Assembly: GCF_017948245.1 (NCBI RefSeq) | Contig: NZ_CP072865.1 | Location: 2,753,501-2,817,500, forward strand | DNA from: Rhizobium sp. NLR16a | GTDB lineage: Bacteria; Pseudomonadota; Alphaproteobacteria; Rhizobiales; Rhizobiaceae | Length of the DNA: 64,000 bases | Direction of reading: 5' to 3' | Part shown: in pieces, positions 44,255 to 52,440 of the stretch | How the letters are laid out: each line of letters starts with the position of its first letter | How positions within the stretch are numbered: the first letter of the stretch is position 1 | Made by a program: the position numbers and the translations under genes | Notes under the pieces: model-generated | The model's database searches: none | The model's input: only the letters and a program-made list of their open reading frames with translations | Told to the model about the DNA's origin: nothing

Positions 44255-44464
44255 TCATGCGGCCTGAAGGTTATCGGCCGAATTCTTGCCGGACCGCTTG
44301 TCGCGGACCAGGTCGTAGCGGACCTTCTGACCTTCGGTGAGTTCGCGCATGCCGGCACGTTCGACTGCCGAAATATGGACGAAAACGTCGGTGGAACCAT
44401 CATCGGGCTGGATGAAGCCAAAACCCTTGGTGCCATTGAACCACTTGACGACGCCTGAATTCAT
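44255..44464 (-). CDS. Cold-shock protein (CspA family)
   Basis: 69 residues, a single [22 protein letters not shown] contains RNP1 (KGFGFI), [12 protein letters not shown] contains RNP2. It binds single-stranded RNA/DNA as a chaperone. ATG follows AAAAGGAGATCGTT, a strong ribosome site. The upstream untranslated region may extend over much of the 256 bases to the transpeptidase gene, as in other csp genes with long thermo-responsive leaders. It ends in a clear terminator. Confidence 0.93.
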   Translation of the reverse strand: MNSGVVKWFNGTKGFGFIQPDDGSTDVFVHISAVERAGMRELTEGQKVRYDLVRDKRSGKNSADNLQAA

Positions 44465-44720
44465 AACGATCTCCTTTTCAACCGTTTGAGTGCGCCCGGG
44501 AACGATTCCGCGGGCAATATCGATGTTGAGACGAGATCTGACGAAGCGCTTTCAGCGCATGGACAAAGAGTCACAAGCAATATTCGATACGCCACATGTA
44601 GGGGGTTTGTCGAATTAAGCAATGGATTTTCGAAAATAAATTCCTCTACAGGCAGCGAATGAGAAAGCGTTTGCCGAAAAGATTGCCTTGGGCGGCCGGC
44701 TGGCGACCGCCCCGGCGGTA

Positions 44721-45455
44721 TCACTGCCACACGACGATCGGCGCCTTTGTCGGAACGCGGTCGTAGAGATCGATGATATCCTGGTTCAACAGCCTGACGC
44801 AGCCCGAGGAGACGGCCTTGCCGATCGAGCGCCAGTCGGGATTGCCGTGCAGGCGGTAGAGCGTGTCCTCGCCGTTCGAGAAGATATAGAGGGCGCGTGC
44901 GCCGAGCGGGTTCTTCAGACCCGGCTCCATGCCGCCGTTCTCGATAGAATATTTGACCAGTTCCGGCTGCCGGGCAACCATCTCGTTCGGCGGCTTCCAA
45001 CGCGGCCATCTCTGACGCCACTGAATGACGCCCGATCCCTGCCAGGCGAAGCCCTCGCGGCCGATGCCGACGCCGTAGCGCATCGCCATGCCGTCGGCCT
45101 GGACGAGATAGAGGAAGCGCGACGGCGTATCGACCACGATCGTGCCTGGCGGCTGGCCGGTGGGGTCGAGGACACGCTGGCGATAGTAGCGCGGATCGAT
45201 TTCTTCATAGGGAACGGCGGGAATGAGGAAGCCGCCGTCCTCGACGGGTCCGTACATGACGGCAAGCTCCGGACCGCTCGGCACGCTCGACGCCCCCGGT
45301 GACTGGAACAGGCGCATCGGCGAGCGGTAGATGATCGACGTGTCGCCGGATGTCACGGTGTTGGCGGAGGAGGCGCAGCCGGCGAGCGCGGAAGCTGCCG
45401 TCAGAGCCGAAAGGGAAAGAAAGCTGCGGCGGGAAAGATGTCTATCGGAACTCAT
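44721..45455 (-). CDS. L,D-transpeptidase (YkuD), lipoprotein-like
   Basis: 244 residues. N-terminus SRRSFLSLSALTAASALAGC has a twin-arginine and a lipobox (LAGC). The catalytic motif is HGNPDWRSIGKAVSSGCVRLLN with nucleophilic Cys. YkuD enzymes cross-link peptidoglycan 3-3 or attach proteins to it in the periplasm. Paralogue of the gene at 45597: both share PPNEM/PPVEM-type and NPLGARALYIF motifs. ATG is preceded by AAAAGGAAATCAG, spaced long. Confidence 0.88.
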   Translation of the reverse strand: MSSDRHLSRRSFLSLSALTAASALAGCASSANTVTSGDTSIIYRSPMRLFQSPGASSVPSGPELAVMYGPVEDGGFLIPAVPYEEIDPRYYRQRVLDPTGQPPGTIVVDTPSRFLYLVQADGMAMRYGVGIGREGFAWQGSGVIQWRQRWPRWKPPNEMVARQPELVKYSIENGGMEPGLKNPLGARALYIFSNGEDTLYRLHGNPDWRSIGKAVSSGCVRLLNQDIIDLYDRVPTKAPIVVWQ

Positions 45456-45596
45456 GACGCGGGACTGATTTCCTTTTGATGCGAGAATGCTGGAATAACG
45501 ACATCAAGAAATCTATCGGCTTGCGCCAAATAAACCATAGCTTCACGCAGACGTGTTCCAGCCGGAGCCGACGATATGAAGAGCGCTGTTGCAGCG

Positions 45597-46403
45597 CTAC
45601 ATCACAACGATCTCGGCCTTGGCGGGAAGCCGGTCGTAGAGATCGACGACATCCTGGTTCAGCATGCGCACGCAGCCCGACGACGTTGCCTTGCCGATCG
45701 ACTGCCAGTCCGGCGTGCCATGGATGCGGTAAAGGGTGTCCTGCCCGTCCTTGAAAATATACATGGCGCGCGCGCCGAGCGGGTTCTGAAGCCCGGGATT
45801 CATGCCGCCATTTTCCGCGGAGAAGGCGCGAACTTCCGGCTGGCGCGAGACCATTTCGACCGGCGGCGTCCAGCGCGGCCATTTCTGCTTCCACTGGATG
45901 ACGCCGCGGCCCGTCCAGGCGTAGCCATCGCGACCGAGGCCGACACCGTAGCGCATCGCCTTGCCGTTAGCCTCGATCAAATAGAGGAAACGCGCCTTGG
46001 TATCGACGAGGACAGTGCCGGGGCGCTCGGTCGTCTGGTAGTCGACCTCCTGGCGCAGGAACTGCGGCTGCACACGGCTGATCGGGATCGCCGGCAGGGT
46101 GAAATCCTCGGCGCGCTGCTCGCCATACATTGCCATATGCACGGGATTGGTGAGCGGCAGGCCGTAAGTCTGGTGGAACTGGGTCTTGTAGAGTTCGCGC
46201 GTCTGGGGCACCGGCTGATCGGGGATCGGCCGCACCCGGCGCGGATCGACGCCCGGCGGCTGGTAGAAGACCGGCGAGGTTTCCTGAACGAAGCGGGCCG
46301 GCGAATCGGCAGCGACATCGGGGATCAGAATGTTGCAGCCGCCGAGCGGCGCGACAGCAATCATAAGCCCGGCAATCGGGAAAACCCGGCGCAGAAAATT
46401 CAT
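45597..46403 (-). CDS. L,D-transpeptidase (YkuD), lipoprotein-like paralogue
   Basis: 268 residues. Signal MNFLRRVFPIAGLMIAVAPLGGC with lipobox LGGC. Catalytic HGTPDWQSIGKATSSGCVRML; TKARFLYLIEANGKAMRYGVG and NPLGARAMYIF match the neighbouring transpeptidase. The 141-base gap to the next gene suggests separate or weakly coupled transcription. The tandem pair probably arose by duplication and builds 3-3 peptidoglycan cross-links, which are abundant in polar-growing Rhizobiales. Confidence 0.88.
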   Translation of the reverse strand: MNFLRRVFPIAGLMIAVAPLGGCNILIPDVAADSPARFVQETSPVFYQPPGVDPRRVRPIPDQPVPQTRELYKTQFHQTYGLPLTNPVHMAMYGEQRAEDFTLPAIPISRVQPQFLRQEVDYQTTERPGTVLVDTKARFLYLIEANGKAMRYGVGLGRDGYAWTGRGVIQWKQKWPRWTPPVEMVSRQPEVRAFSAENGGMNPGLQNPLGARAMYIFKDGQDTLYRIHGTPDWQSIGKATSSGCVRMLNQDVVDLYDRLPAKAEIVVM

Positions 46404-46525
46404 GGGACCACCCTAATCAACGATCGGCGAGACGGCGATATCTGGCGCGACGATGGCATTCGCGGCTGGTGCGAGGCTGGCGTTCGTCGCGATACAGGAC
46501 AATGCTGTTTCGCCGACGGCAGAGC

Positions 46526-47449
46526 TTACGCCGCCACCCCGTGGAAGAAGCGGATGCTCTGTTCGATCTCGGCTGGCAGCGCCGAGGTGTGGTTGCCGGC
46601 CACGGTGTCGGTTTCGATATGGACGCCGGCGGCGCGGGCGCGGCGGGCGAGCAGATCGGCGCGGTCGTTGAAATGAGCCTCTTCCGTGCCGTGGACCACC
46701 CGGACCGGGCATTTGAAGCTGTGGGCGTAACAGAGCGCCGAGCGTACCTCGAATTCATGCGCATTGCTGTCGTCGAAGCGGATGTCCTGGGGATAGCGGC
46801 TGAAGAAACGGAAGGCGTTGGGATTGCCGGATATCGGCGCGGCGGCGCGGAATTTTTGGGTGCTCATCGCCGTCAGCATGGTGAGCGTGCCGCCGATGCT
46901 ATGGCCGGCGATGAACAGGCGGCCGGGATCGACACCCGGCAGATGCGCCAGGCGCTCGGCGGCGGCAAGCACGTCGTCGACCTCATCGTAGAAGCCGGAG
47001 AAATTGCCCCTCTGGCCGTTTTCGCCGCGCAGCGACGGCATCATCACGACATAGCCGGCGTCGACATAAGGCTTCATCAGCTGCCAGTGGCCGGCCCCCA
47101 TGGCGTTACCGCCATGCAGGAACAGCACGGCCGGCATGGGCTTGCGCTCGCGCTTGTATCTGGAGACCCAGGCCGCCAGTTCCAGTTCGCCGCCATAGCC
47201 GGAACGATAGAATATCTTCTCGGCGTCGGCAGGCGCGGTCAGCGGTTCGTATTTGTCCGGCGCCGGCCCCTTCTGCAGGAGCTTCGTGCGGAACCGCCGG
47301 CGGACCGTGGCATAGTCGTACTTGGCAAGGCGCGGCTCGTCCGGCACATCGAAAGCGGCCGCCATGCGCGGCAGGATGAGCGCGCCGGCAAGCCCCGCCA
47401 GCACGGCGCGGCGTTGGCGGAAAAAGGAATTTTGTTCATACGAGCTCAT
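46526..47449 (-). CDS. Exported alpha/beta-hydrolase
   Basis: 307 residues. Twin-arginine-like signal (RQRRAVLAGLAGALILPRMAAA). Alpha/beta hydrolase body: oxyanion LFLHGGNAMG, nucleophile elbow GHSIGG, later Asp/His in NHTSALP. Resembles dienelactone-hydrolase or prolyl-oligopeptidase-like esterases; substrate unknown. ATG at 47449. Gap of 119 bases to the DNA ligase gene upstream. Confidence 0.8.
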   Translation of the reverse strand: MSSYEQNSFFRQRRAVLAGLAGALILPRMAAAFDVPDEPRLAKYDYATVRRRFRTKLLQKGPAPDKYEPLTAPADAEKIFYRSGYGGELELAAWVSRYKRERKPMPAVLFLHGGNAMGAGHWQLMKPYVDAGYVVMMPSLRGENGQRGNFSGFYDEVDDVLAAAERLAHLPGVDPGRLFIAGHSIGGTLTMLTAMSTQKFRAAAPISGNPNAFRFFSRYPQDIRFDDSNAHEFEVRSALCYAHSFKCPVRVVHGTEEAHFNDRADLLARRARAAGVHIETDTVAGNHTSALPAEIEQSIRFFHGVAA

Positions 47450-47568
47450 GGCGCAGCACCCAAATCATTTCCCCCGGCACGCGAGATTTGCATCGGAAAA
47501 CCGGTGCCGCCAATACACATGATGTTGAAAATATTGTCCTGCGTCATTGTTGCGCAGGAGCGCAAAGC

Positions 47569-49194
47569 TCAGCCAGGCTTTGCGTCGATCATCGCGATCA
47601 GCGTGCGCAGCCGGTCGGCCTCGTAGGAGGGTTTGTCGGGGCGAAGGCGGGCGATGCGGGGGAAGCGCATGGCGACCCCCGATTTGTGCCGCGTCGAGCG
47701 GTTGATGCCTTCGAAGGCCACCTCGACGACGAAGCCGAAATCCCTGTCGGCCCGCACGGCCCGTACCGGGCCGAAACGTTCGGTGGTGTTGTTGCGCACG
47801 AACTTGTCGAGCAGCTCGAGCTCGGCATCGGTGAAACCGAAATAGGCCTTTCCCACGGGCACAAGCTGTTCGCCGTCCTCGTCATCGGCCCAGACGCCGA
47901 AGGTGAAATCGGAATAGTAGCTGGAGCGCTTGCCGTGGCCGCGCTGCGCATACATCAGCACCGCATCGACATTATAAGGATTGCGCTTCCACTTGAACCA
48001 GGGGCCCTTCATGCGGCCCGCCTGGTAGATGCTGTCGCGCCGCTTGATCATCACGCCCTCGATCACCGGATCGGGCGGCGCGGCACGCAGAGCGTCGAGC
48101 TCCTCCCATGAGGAGAAAGGCACGAGTGGCGAGAGGTCGAACCGGTCATGGGGGGCGCGCTCGATAATCTCGGCCAGATGCGCGCGGCGGTCGACATAGG
48201 CGCGGCCGCGAATATCCTCGTCGCCGGCAAAGAGCAGGTCGTAGGCACGGATAAAGGCGGGGTAGTCGTCGAGCATCTTCGCCGTCACCGTCTTGCGGTT
48301 CAGGCGCTGCTGCAGGTCGGAGAAGGTGCGCGTCGGACTGTTGGAGCGGGCAGTGCCGCCGACCAGCAGCTCGCCGTCGACAACGCCGGAAAAATTGATC
48401 GCGTCGAGAACATCCGGAAAGGCGCCCGATATGTCGTCGCCCGAGCGCGAATAGATCTTGCGCCTGTCGCCGGAGCGCGACAGCTGGACGCGGATGCCGT
48501 CCCATTTCCACTCGGCGGCATAATCGGCCGGCTCGAGACTCGCCAAGTCCCCCTCCTCGACCGCATTGGCGAGCATGACGGAATGGAAGATCGCCGGTGT
48601 CGCCAGCGCCGGTTTCTCGCCGCCGCCCGCCAACCACTGAAACAGCGTCTCGTAAGGCGGCTGCAGGCCGTGCCAGAGGGTCTCGATCTCGGTGACGTCC
48701 TTGCCGCCGAGATCGGCCAACGCCTGCTTCGCAAGACGGGCGGAAACGCCGATGCGCAGCGCGCCGGTCGCAAGCTTGATGAAGGCGAACCGGCCTGACG
48801 AATCCAGCCGGTCAAGCAGATCTCGGACATAGCCGCGCACTTCGGTGCGGCCGAGGCCGTTCATGCGGGTGACGACCTCACCCAGGCGCGGCTGAGCCAG
48901 GGCCGAGCGGTCGATATCCCGCTCATTGTCCCAGACGAGCGAGATGGTCTCGGCGAGATCGCCGACATAATCATAGGAATAATGGAACAGCACCTCGTCA
49001 ATGCGCTCCAGCACCAGGTCGCGCAGCATCGCCGGCTTGACGTTGCGCACCTCCAGCGTGCCGGCGATCGCCGCAAGGCCGTAGCCGCGGTCCGGATCGG
49101 GGGTGTCGCGGAAATAATCGGTCAGCAGCTTCAGTTTGCCGTTACGGCTGGGGGTCAGAACCAGGCGATCGAGGAGGTCGGCGAAGGCTTTCAT
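47569..49194 (-). CDS. ATP-dependent DNA ligase (ligase-associated repair cluster)
   Basis: 541 residues. N-terminal DNA-binding domain (1-200), then nucleotidyltransferase: AEWKWDGIR with adenylated Lys230, RSGDDISGAFPD, DGELLVG, and VIEGVMIKRRDSIYQAGRMKGPWFKWKR (motifs IV-V), then an OB domain. It is the bacterial type linked to cisplatin-damage response, found next to an MBL-fold exonuclease, as here. It seals nicks with ATP, distinct from the NAD-dependent LigA. The usual helicase and PdeM-type endonuclease partners are not in this window. Confidence 0.92.
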   Translation of the reverse strand: MKAFADLLDRLVLTPSRNGKLKLLTDYFRDTPDPDRGYGLAAIAGTLEVRNVKPAMLRDLVLERIDEVLFHYSYDYVGDLAETISLVWDNERDIDRSALAQPRLGEVVTRMNGLGRTEVRGYVRDLLDRLDSSGRFAFIKLATGALRIGVSARLAKQALADLGGKDVTEIETLWHGLQPPYETLFQWLAGGGEKPALATPAIFHSVMLANAVEEGDLASLEPADYAAEWKWDGIRVQLSRSGDRRKIYSRSGDDISGAFPDVLDAINFSGVVDGELLVGGTARSNSPTRTFSDLQQRLNRKTVTAKMLDDYPAFIRAYDLLFAGDEDIRGRAYVDRRAHLAEIIERAPHDRFDLSPLVPFSSWEELDALRAAPPDPVIEGVMIKRRDSIYQAGRMKGPWFKWKRNPYNVDAVLMYAQRGHGKRSSYYSDFTFGVWADDEDGEQLVPVGKAYFGFTDAELELLDKFVRNNTTERFGPVRAVRADRDFGFVVEVAFEGINRSTRHKSGVAMRFPRIARLRPDKPSYEADRLRTLIAMIDAKPG

Positions 49195-49230
49195 GAGGCC
49201 CTCCTTCTGGCATGACGAAGCTCCACAGGA

Positions 49231-49372
49231 ACTCCCTCATTCCCGTGCTCGTCACAGGAATCCAGCGCGCCAAAGTCCTTGGGCGCGGGAGACTCTTCAG
49301 GGTCGCAAGAGTTACTCCCCGCGCCGACGCGCGGTGGCTGGATTCCTGTGACGAGCACGCGAATGAGGGAGT
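49231..49372. repeat. 142-base nested inverted repeat inside the ligase/exonuclease pair
   Basis: Outer arms of 36 bases (49231-49266 and 49337-49372) are complementary at 35 of 36 positions. Between them a second stem (GGCGCGGGAG with ACTCCCCGCGCC) and a third (ACTCTT with AAGAGT) continue the fold. There is no coding capacity, so it is a miniature palindromic element lying between the stop of the exonuclease gene and the start of the ligase gene. Confidence 0.85.
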
Positions 49373-49461
49373 GTGAGGCAGACGTCGCCGCCACATCCAG
49401 AGTGGCGGTAGAGGCAACAGGGTCGGCTGTAGACAGGTTTAGGGCCAATACGCAGCTCATC

Positions 49462-50472
49462 TCAATCCGCCTCATCCTCATAGCCCACCAGATGCAGCGG
49501 CTTCGCCTTGATGCCCTGCAACTGGCACCAGCGCACCAGGGCCTCCTCGCGGCCATGCGTCACCCAGACCTCGGCCGGGTGCAGCTCCCGGATGGTTTCG
49601 GTCAGTTCCGGCCAGTCGCAATGGTCGGAGATGACGAGCGGCAGTTCGACGCCGAGCTGTTTGGCGCGCTGACGCACCATCATCCAACCGGAGGCGAAGG
49701 CCGGCAGCGGCTCGTTAAAGCGGCGCGCCCAGCGGTCGGCAAAGGCCGATGACGGGCCGATGACGACGGCGCCCTTGAAGGCGGACTTGTCTCGGCTCTC
49801 GATCGTGGCGGGTTGCAGCTCGCCGAGATCGACGCCTTGGCCAACGTAATAGTCGCAGAGCTTTTCCATGGCGCCGTGGATATAGATCGGCTCGGCATAA
49901 CCGGCGTCGCGCAGCAGCCGGATGACGCGCTGGGCCTTGCCGAGCGCATAGGCACCGACCAGATGGGTACGCTCGGGAAATTGGCGGAGCGAAGCCAGCA
50001 GCTTGCCGGTCTCATCCATCGGATCGGGATGATGGAAGACCGGCAGGCCGAAGGTCGCCTCGGTGATGAAGACATCGCAGGCGACCGGCACATAAGGGGC
50101 GCAGGTCGGATCGGGGCGGCGCTTGTAATCGCCGGAGACGACGATGCGCGTGCCGTCCTTCTCGATAGCGATCTGCGCGGAGCCAAGCACATGGCCGGCG
50201 GGATGAAAGCTCACCTTGACGCCGTTGACCAGCAGTTCCTCGTTAAAACCGACTGCCTGCTCACTGGCACAGAAGCCCTCGCCATAACGCAGGCGCATGA
50301 TGTCGAGCGTCTGACGGGTGGCAAGCACGTTCACATGGCCGGGCCGGGCGTGATCGGAATGGCCGTGGGTGACGAGCGCCCGCTCGACCGGCCGCACCGG
50401 ATCGACATAGAATCCGCCTTCCGGGCAATAGAGCCCTTCCGGGGCGGGATAAAGCAGCGCATCAGCTCTCAT
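49462..50472 (-). CDS. Ligase-associated DNA exonuclease (MBL fold)
   Basis: 336 residues. Metallo-beta-lactamase motifs THGHSDHARPGH, AGHVLGSAQI and SGDYKRRPDP, with the C-terminal beta-CASP-like half ending WVTHGREEALVRWCQLQGIKA. This SNM1/Artemis-like family processes DNA ends and accompanies ATP-dependent ligases in a repair cluster. It is upstream of the ligase on the same strand, but a palindromic element of 142 bases lies in the 267-base gap. Confidence 0.9.
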   Translation of the reverse strand: MRADALLYPAPEGLYCPEGGFYVDPVRPVERALVTHGHSDHARPGHVNVLATRQTLDIMRLRYGEGFCASEQAVGFNEELLVNGVKVSFHPAGHVLGSAQIAIEKDGTRIVVSGDYKRRPDPTCAPYVPVACDVFITEATFGLPVFHHPDPMDETGKLLASLRQFPERTHLVGAYALGKAQRVIRLLRDAGYAEPIYIHGAMEKLCDYYVGQGVDLGELQPATIESRDKSAFKGAVVIGPSSAFADRWARRFNEPLPAFASGWMMVRQRAKQLGVELPLVISDHCDWPELTETIRELHPAEVWVTHGREEALVRWCQLQGIKAKPLHLVGYEDEAD

Positions 50473-50523
50473 GGACCAAAAGATAGCGGGAAATGGGCGC
50501 GGGGCCAGAGGAGGCGATCGTCA

Positions 50524-51327
50524 TCATCTGATCCCGTCGAGAAAGGATAAAATCGCGGCGTTGAACTCCGCCGGCCGCTGCAGCGGCGCGAAATGGCTGA
50601 CGCCGGGCAGGTAGATCATCTGAGCGTCCGGAATGCTTGCGGCAAGATATTCGGCATGCTCGGCTTTTATGAATTCGTCATTTTGACCGAGCACGATCGC
50701 GACCGGAACGCCGATGCGGCCGAGGTCCTCCGCCCCATAATTCGGCTCGGTGCGCATCATCAGGCTGACCGCCTCGACGAAGGAATTGAAATCGTCCGGC
50801 GTGGCGGACAATGCCGCATAGTCCTTGGCGTGGCGGCTGAAGCATCGGTCGATGACCGGAGTCGGAACGAATTCCAGCGTGCCGCTCGGATCCATGTTGC
50901 AGGCGAAGAAAAAGACGCCCTCGACACGCGACGGCGCCGTCATGGCGAGGATCAGCGCGACGCAGGCGCCGTCGCTCCAGCCGACGAATGCCGCCGTCTC
51001 CAGCCGCAGTTCGTCCATCACCGCAAGCACGTCAGCGGCCATCAGCTCATAGCTGTAGGGGCGGGTATCGCGAGTGCTTCGACCATGGCCGCGGCTGTCG
51101 ATCAGCACGACGCGGCGGCCGCTGGCGAGCAGCGCCGGGACCTGGTAGCCCCAGTTGCCGCTATGGCCTAGGCCGCCATGCAGCAGAATGACGGCAGGGC
51201 CTGTGCCGTAGCTCGCATACCAGATGCGGGCGCCGGCGCGCCCGACATGGCCTTCGACAGAAGCCGGCGGCAACGGCGCGGCCCCCTGCGCTTCGAAATG
51301 GATGAGTTCGTCGTCCTGTCGTTCCAT
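50524..51327 (-). CDS. Alpha/beta-hydrolase
   Basis: 267 residues. Motifs: VILLHGGLGHSGNW (oxyanion), FVGWSDGACVAL (nucleophile Ser in GWSDGA), IVLGQNDEFI (Asp) and GVSHFAPLQRP (His). This pattern resembles short-chain ester hydrolases of the 3-oxoadipate enol-lactonase type. No substrate can be assigned. Convergent layout: it points toward the exonuclease gene, 51 bases away. Confidence 0.85.
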   Translation of the reverse strand: MERQDDELIHFEAQGAAPLPPASVEGHVGRAGARIWYASYGTGPAVILLHGGLGHSGNWGYQVPALLASGRRVVLIDSRGHGRSTRDTRPYSYELMAADVLAVMDELRLETAAFVGWSDGACVALILAMTAPSRVEGVFFFACNMDPSGTLEFVPTPVIDRCFSRHAKDYAALSATPDDFNSFVEAVSLMMRTEPNYGAEDLGRIGVPVAIVLGQNDEFIKAEHAEYLAASIPDAQMIYLPGVSHFAPLQRPAEFNAAILSFLDGIR

Positions 51328-51449
51328 CGCGATGCCAATCCTTTCCGGCGAATAACCCCGCGCATAGAAAAGCCGGAAAACAGCCCAAGAACAACCAGAA
51401 TCGCTTTCTAGCTGCTTCCTCTATCGATGCAATCAGGAGGAGCGGAAAG

Positions 51450-52421
51450 ATGGGCAGGAAGCTTTTCCATTGCGCGGCGGCCATCGCGCTCGCAGCCGCC
51501 GGCATCTATCTCAACAATACCAGCCTCATTGCCGAGCATCGGCCGGGAAAGCCGGTGCTGCTCGCCCATCGCGGCATCGCCCAGCGGTTCGACGAGACCG
51601 ATCTGAAGAACGACACCTGCACGGCAAGCCGCATGCTGCCGCCGAAACACGACTATCTGGAAAACACCATCCCCTCGATTCAGGCGGGCTTCGCAGCCGG
51701 GGCCGATATCGTCGAGATCGACGTGCATCCGACGACGGACGGCGAATTCGCCGTCTTTCACGACTGGATGCTCGACTGCCGCACCGATGGGCACGGCGTG
51801 ACGCGCGAGCATTCGATGGCGGAGATGAGGAGGCTCGACATCGGCTACGGCTATACGGCCGATGGCGGCAGGAGCTTTCCTTTTCGCGGCCGGGGTATCG
51901 GCATGATGCCGACGCTGGCGCAAGTGCTTTCGACCTTTCCGGATCGGCGCTTCCTCATCAACATCAAAAGCCGCGATCCGTCCGAGGCGGAAAAGCTCGC
52001 AGCCGTGCTGAACGGACTAACGGCCGCTCGGCGGGCCGGCATCATCGTCTATGGCGGCGATGAGCCGATCGACGTGCTCGGCCGGCTCGCGCCAGATATC
52101 AGAACTGCATCGCGCAAGAGCCTGAAAGGCTGCCTTTTCGGCTATATCGGCTATGGCTGGACCGGCCTCCTGCCTGATGCCTGCAAACATCGGATGATGC
52201 TGGTGCCGATCAACATCGCGCCCTGGCTCTGGGGCTGGCCGGACCGCTTTCTCAACCGGATGGACGATGCCGGCACTGAGGTTTTCGTGCTCGGGCCCTA
52301 TCGCGGCGGCGATTTTTCCACCGGCATCGACGATGCCGCGCAACTGGCGCGGCTGCCGCATAACTATGCGGCAGGCCTATGGACGAATGAGATCGAGGCA
52401 ATCGGCAAGCTGATGGAATGA
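51450..52421 (+). CDS. Glycerophosphodiester phosphodiesterase family protein
   Basis: 323 residues with a signal/anchor (FHCAAAIALAAAGIYL). GDPD features are clear: LAHRGIAQRF, ENTIPSIQAGFAAGADIVEIDVHPTTDGEFAVFHD and PTLAQVLSTFPDRRFLINIKS. It would hydrolyse glycerophosphodiesters to glycerol 3-phosphate plus alcohol in the periplasm. An insertion with Cys (DTCTASRMLPPKHDYL) sits between HRG and ENT. ATG at 51450 follows AGGAGGAGCGGAAAG. Confidence 0.85.
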   Translation: MGRKLFHCAAAIALAAAGIYLNNTSLIAEHRPGKPVLLAHRGIAQRFDETDLKNDTCTASRMLPPKHDYLENTIPSIQAGFAAGADIVEIDVHPTTDGEFAVFHDWMLDCRTDGHGVTREHSMAEMRRLDIGYGYTADGGRSFPFRGRGIGMMPTLAQVLSTFPDRRFLINIKSRDPSEAEKLAAVLNGLTAARRAGIIVYGGDEPIDVLGRLAPDIRTASRKSLKGCLFGYIGYGWTGLLPDACKHRMMLVPINIAPWLWGWPDRFLNRMDDAGTEVFVLGPYRGGDFSTGIDDAAQLARLPHNYAAGLWTNEIEAIGKLME

Positions 52422-52440
52422 GGCGGAGCCGCCCTGCGCC

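Noticed and set aside
44465..44720. Small RNA or riboswitch between the cold-shock and transpeptidase genes
   Set aside because: The 256 bases contain AT-rich sequence and likely a long csp leader, but I could not identify a defined conserved fold by eye.
46469..47626. Open frame of 385 codons antisense to the exported hydrolase
   Set aside because: Antisense to a gene with a clear GHSIGG elbow and signal peptide; no start site or motif of its own.
49231..49372. Reading the 36-base arms as insertion-sequence terminal repeats
   Set aside because: There is no transposase, the total length is 142 bases, and the inner sequence continues the same palindrome; a miniature palindromic element fits better.
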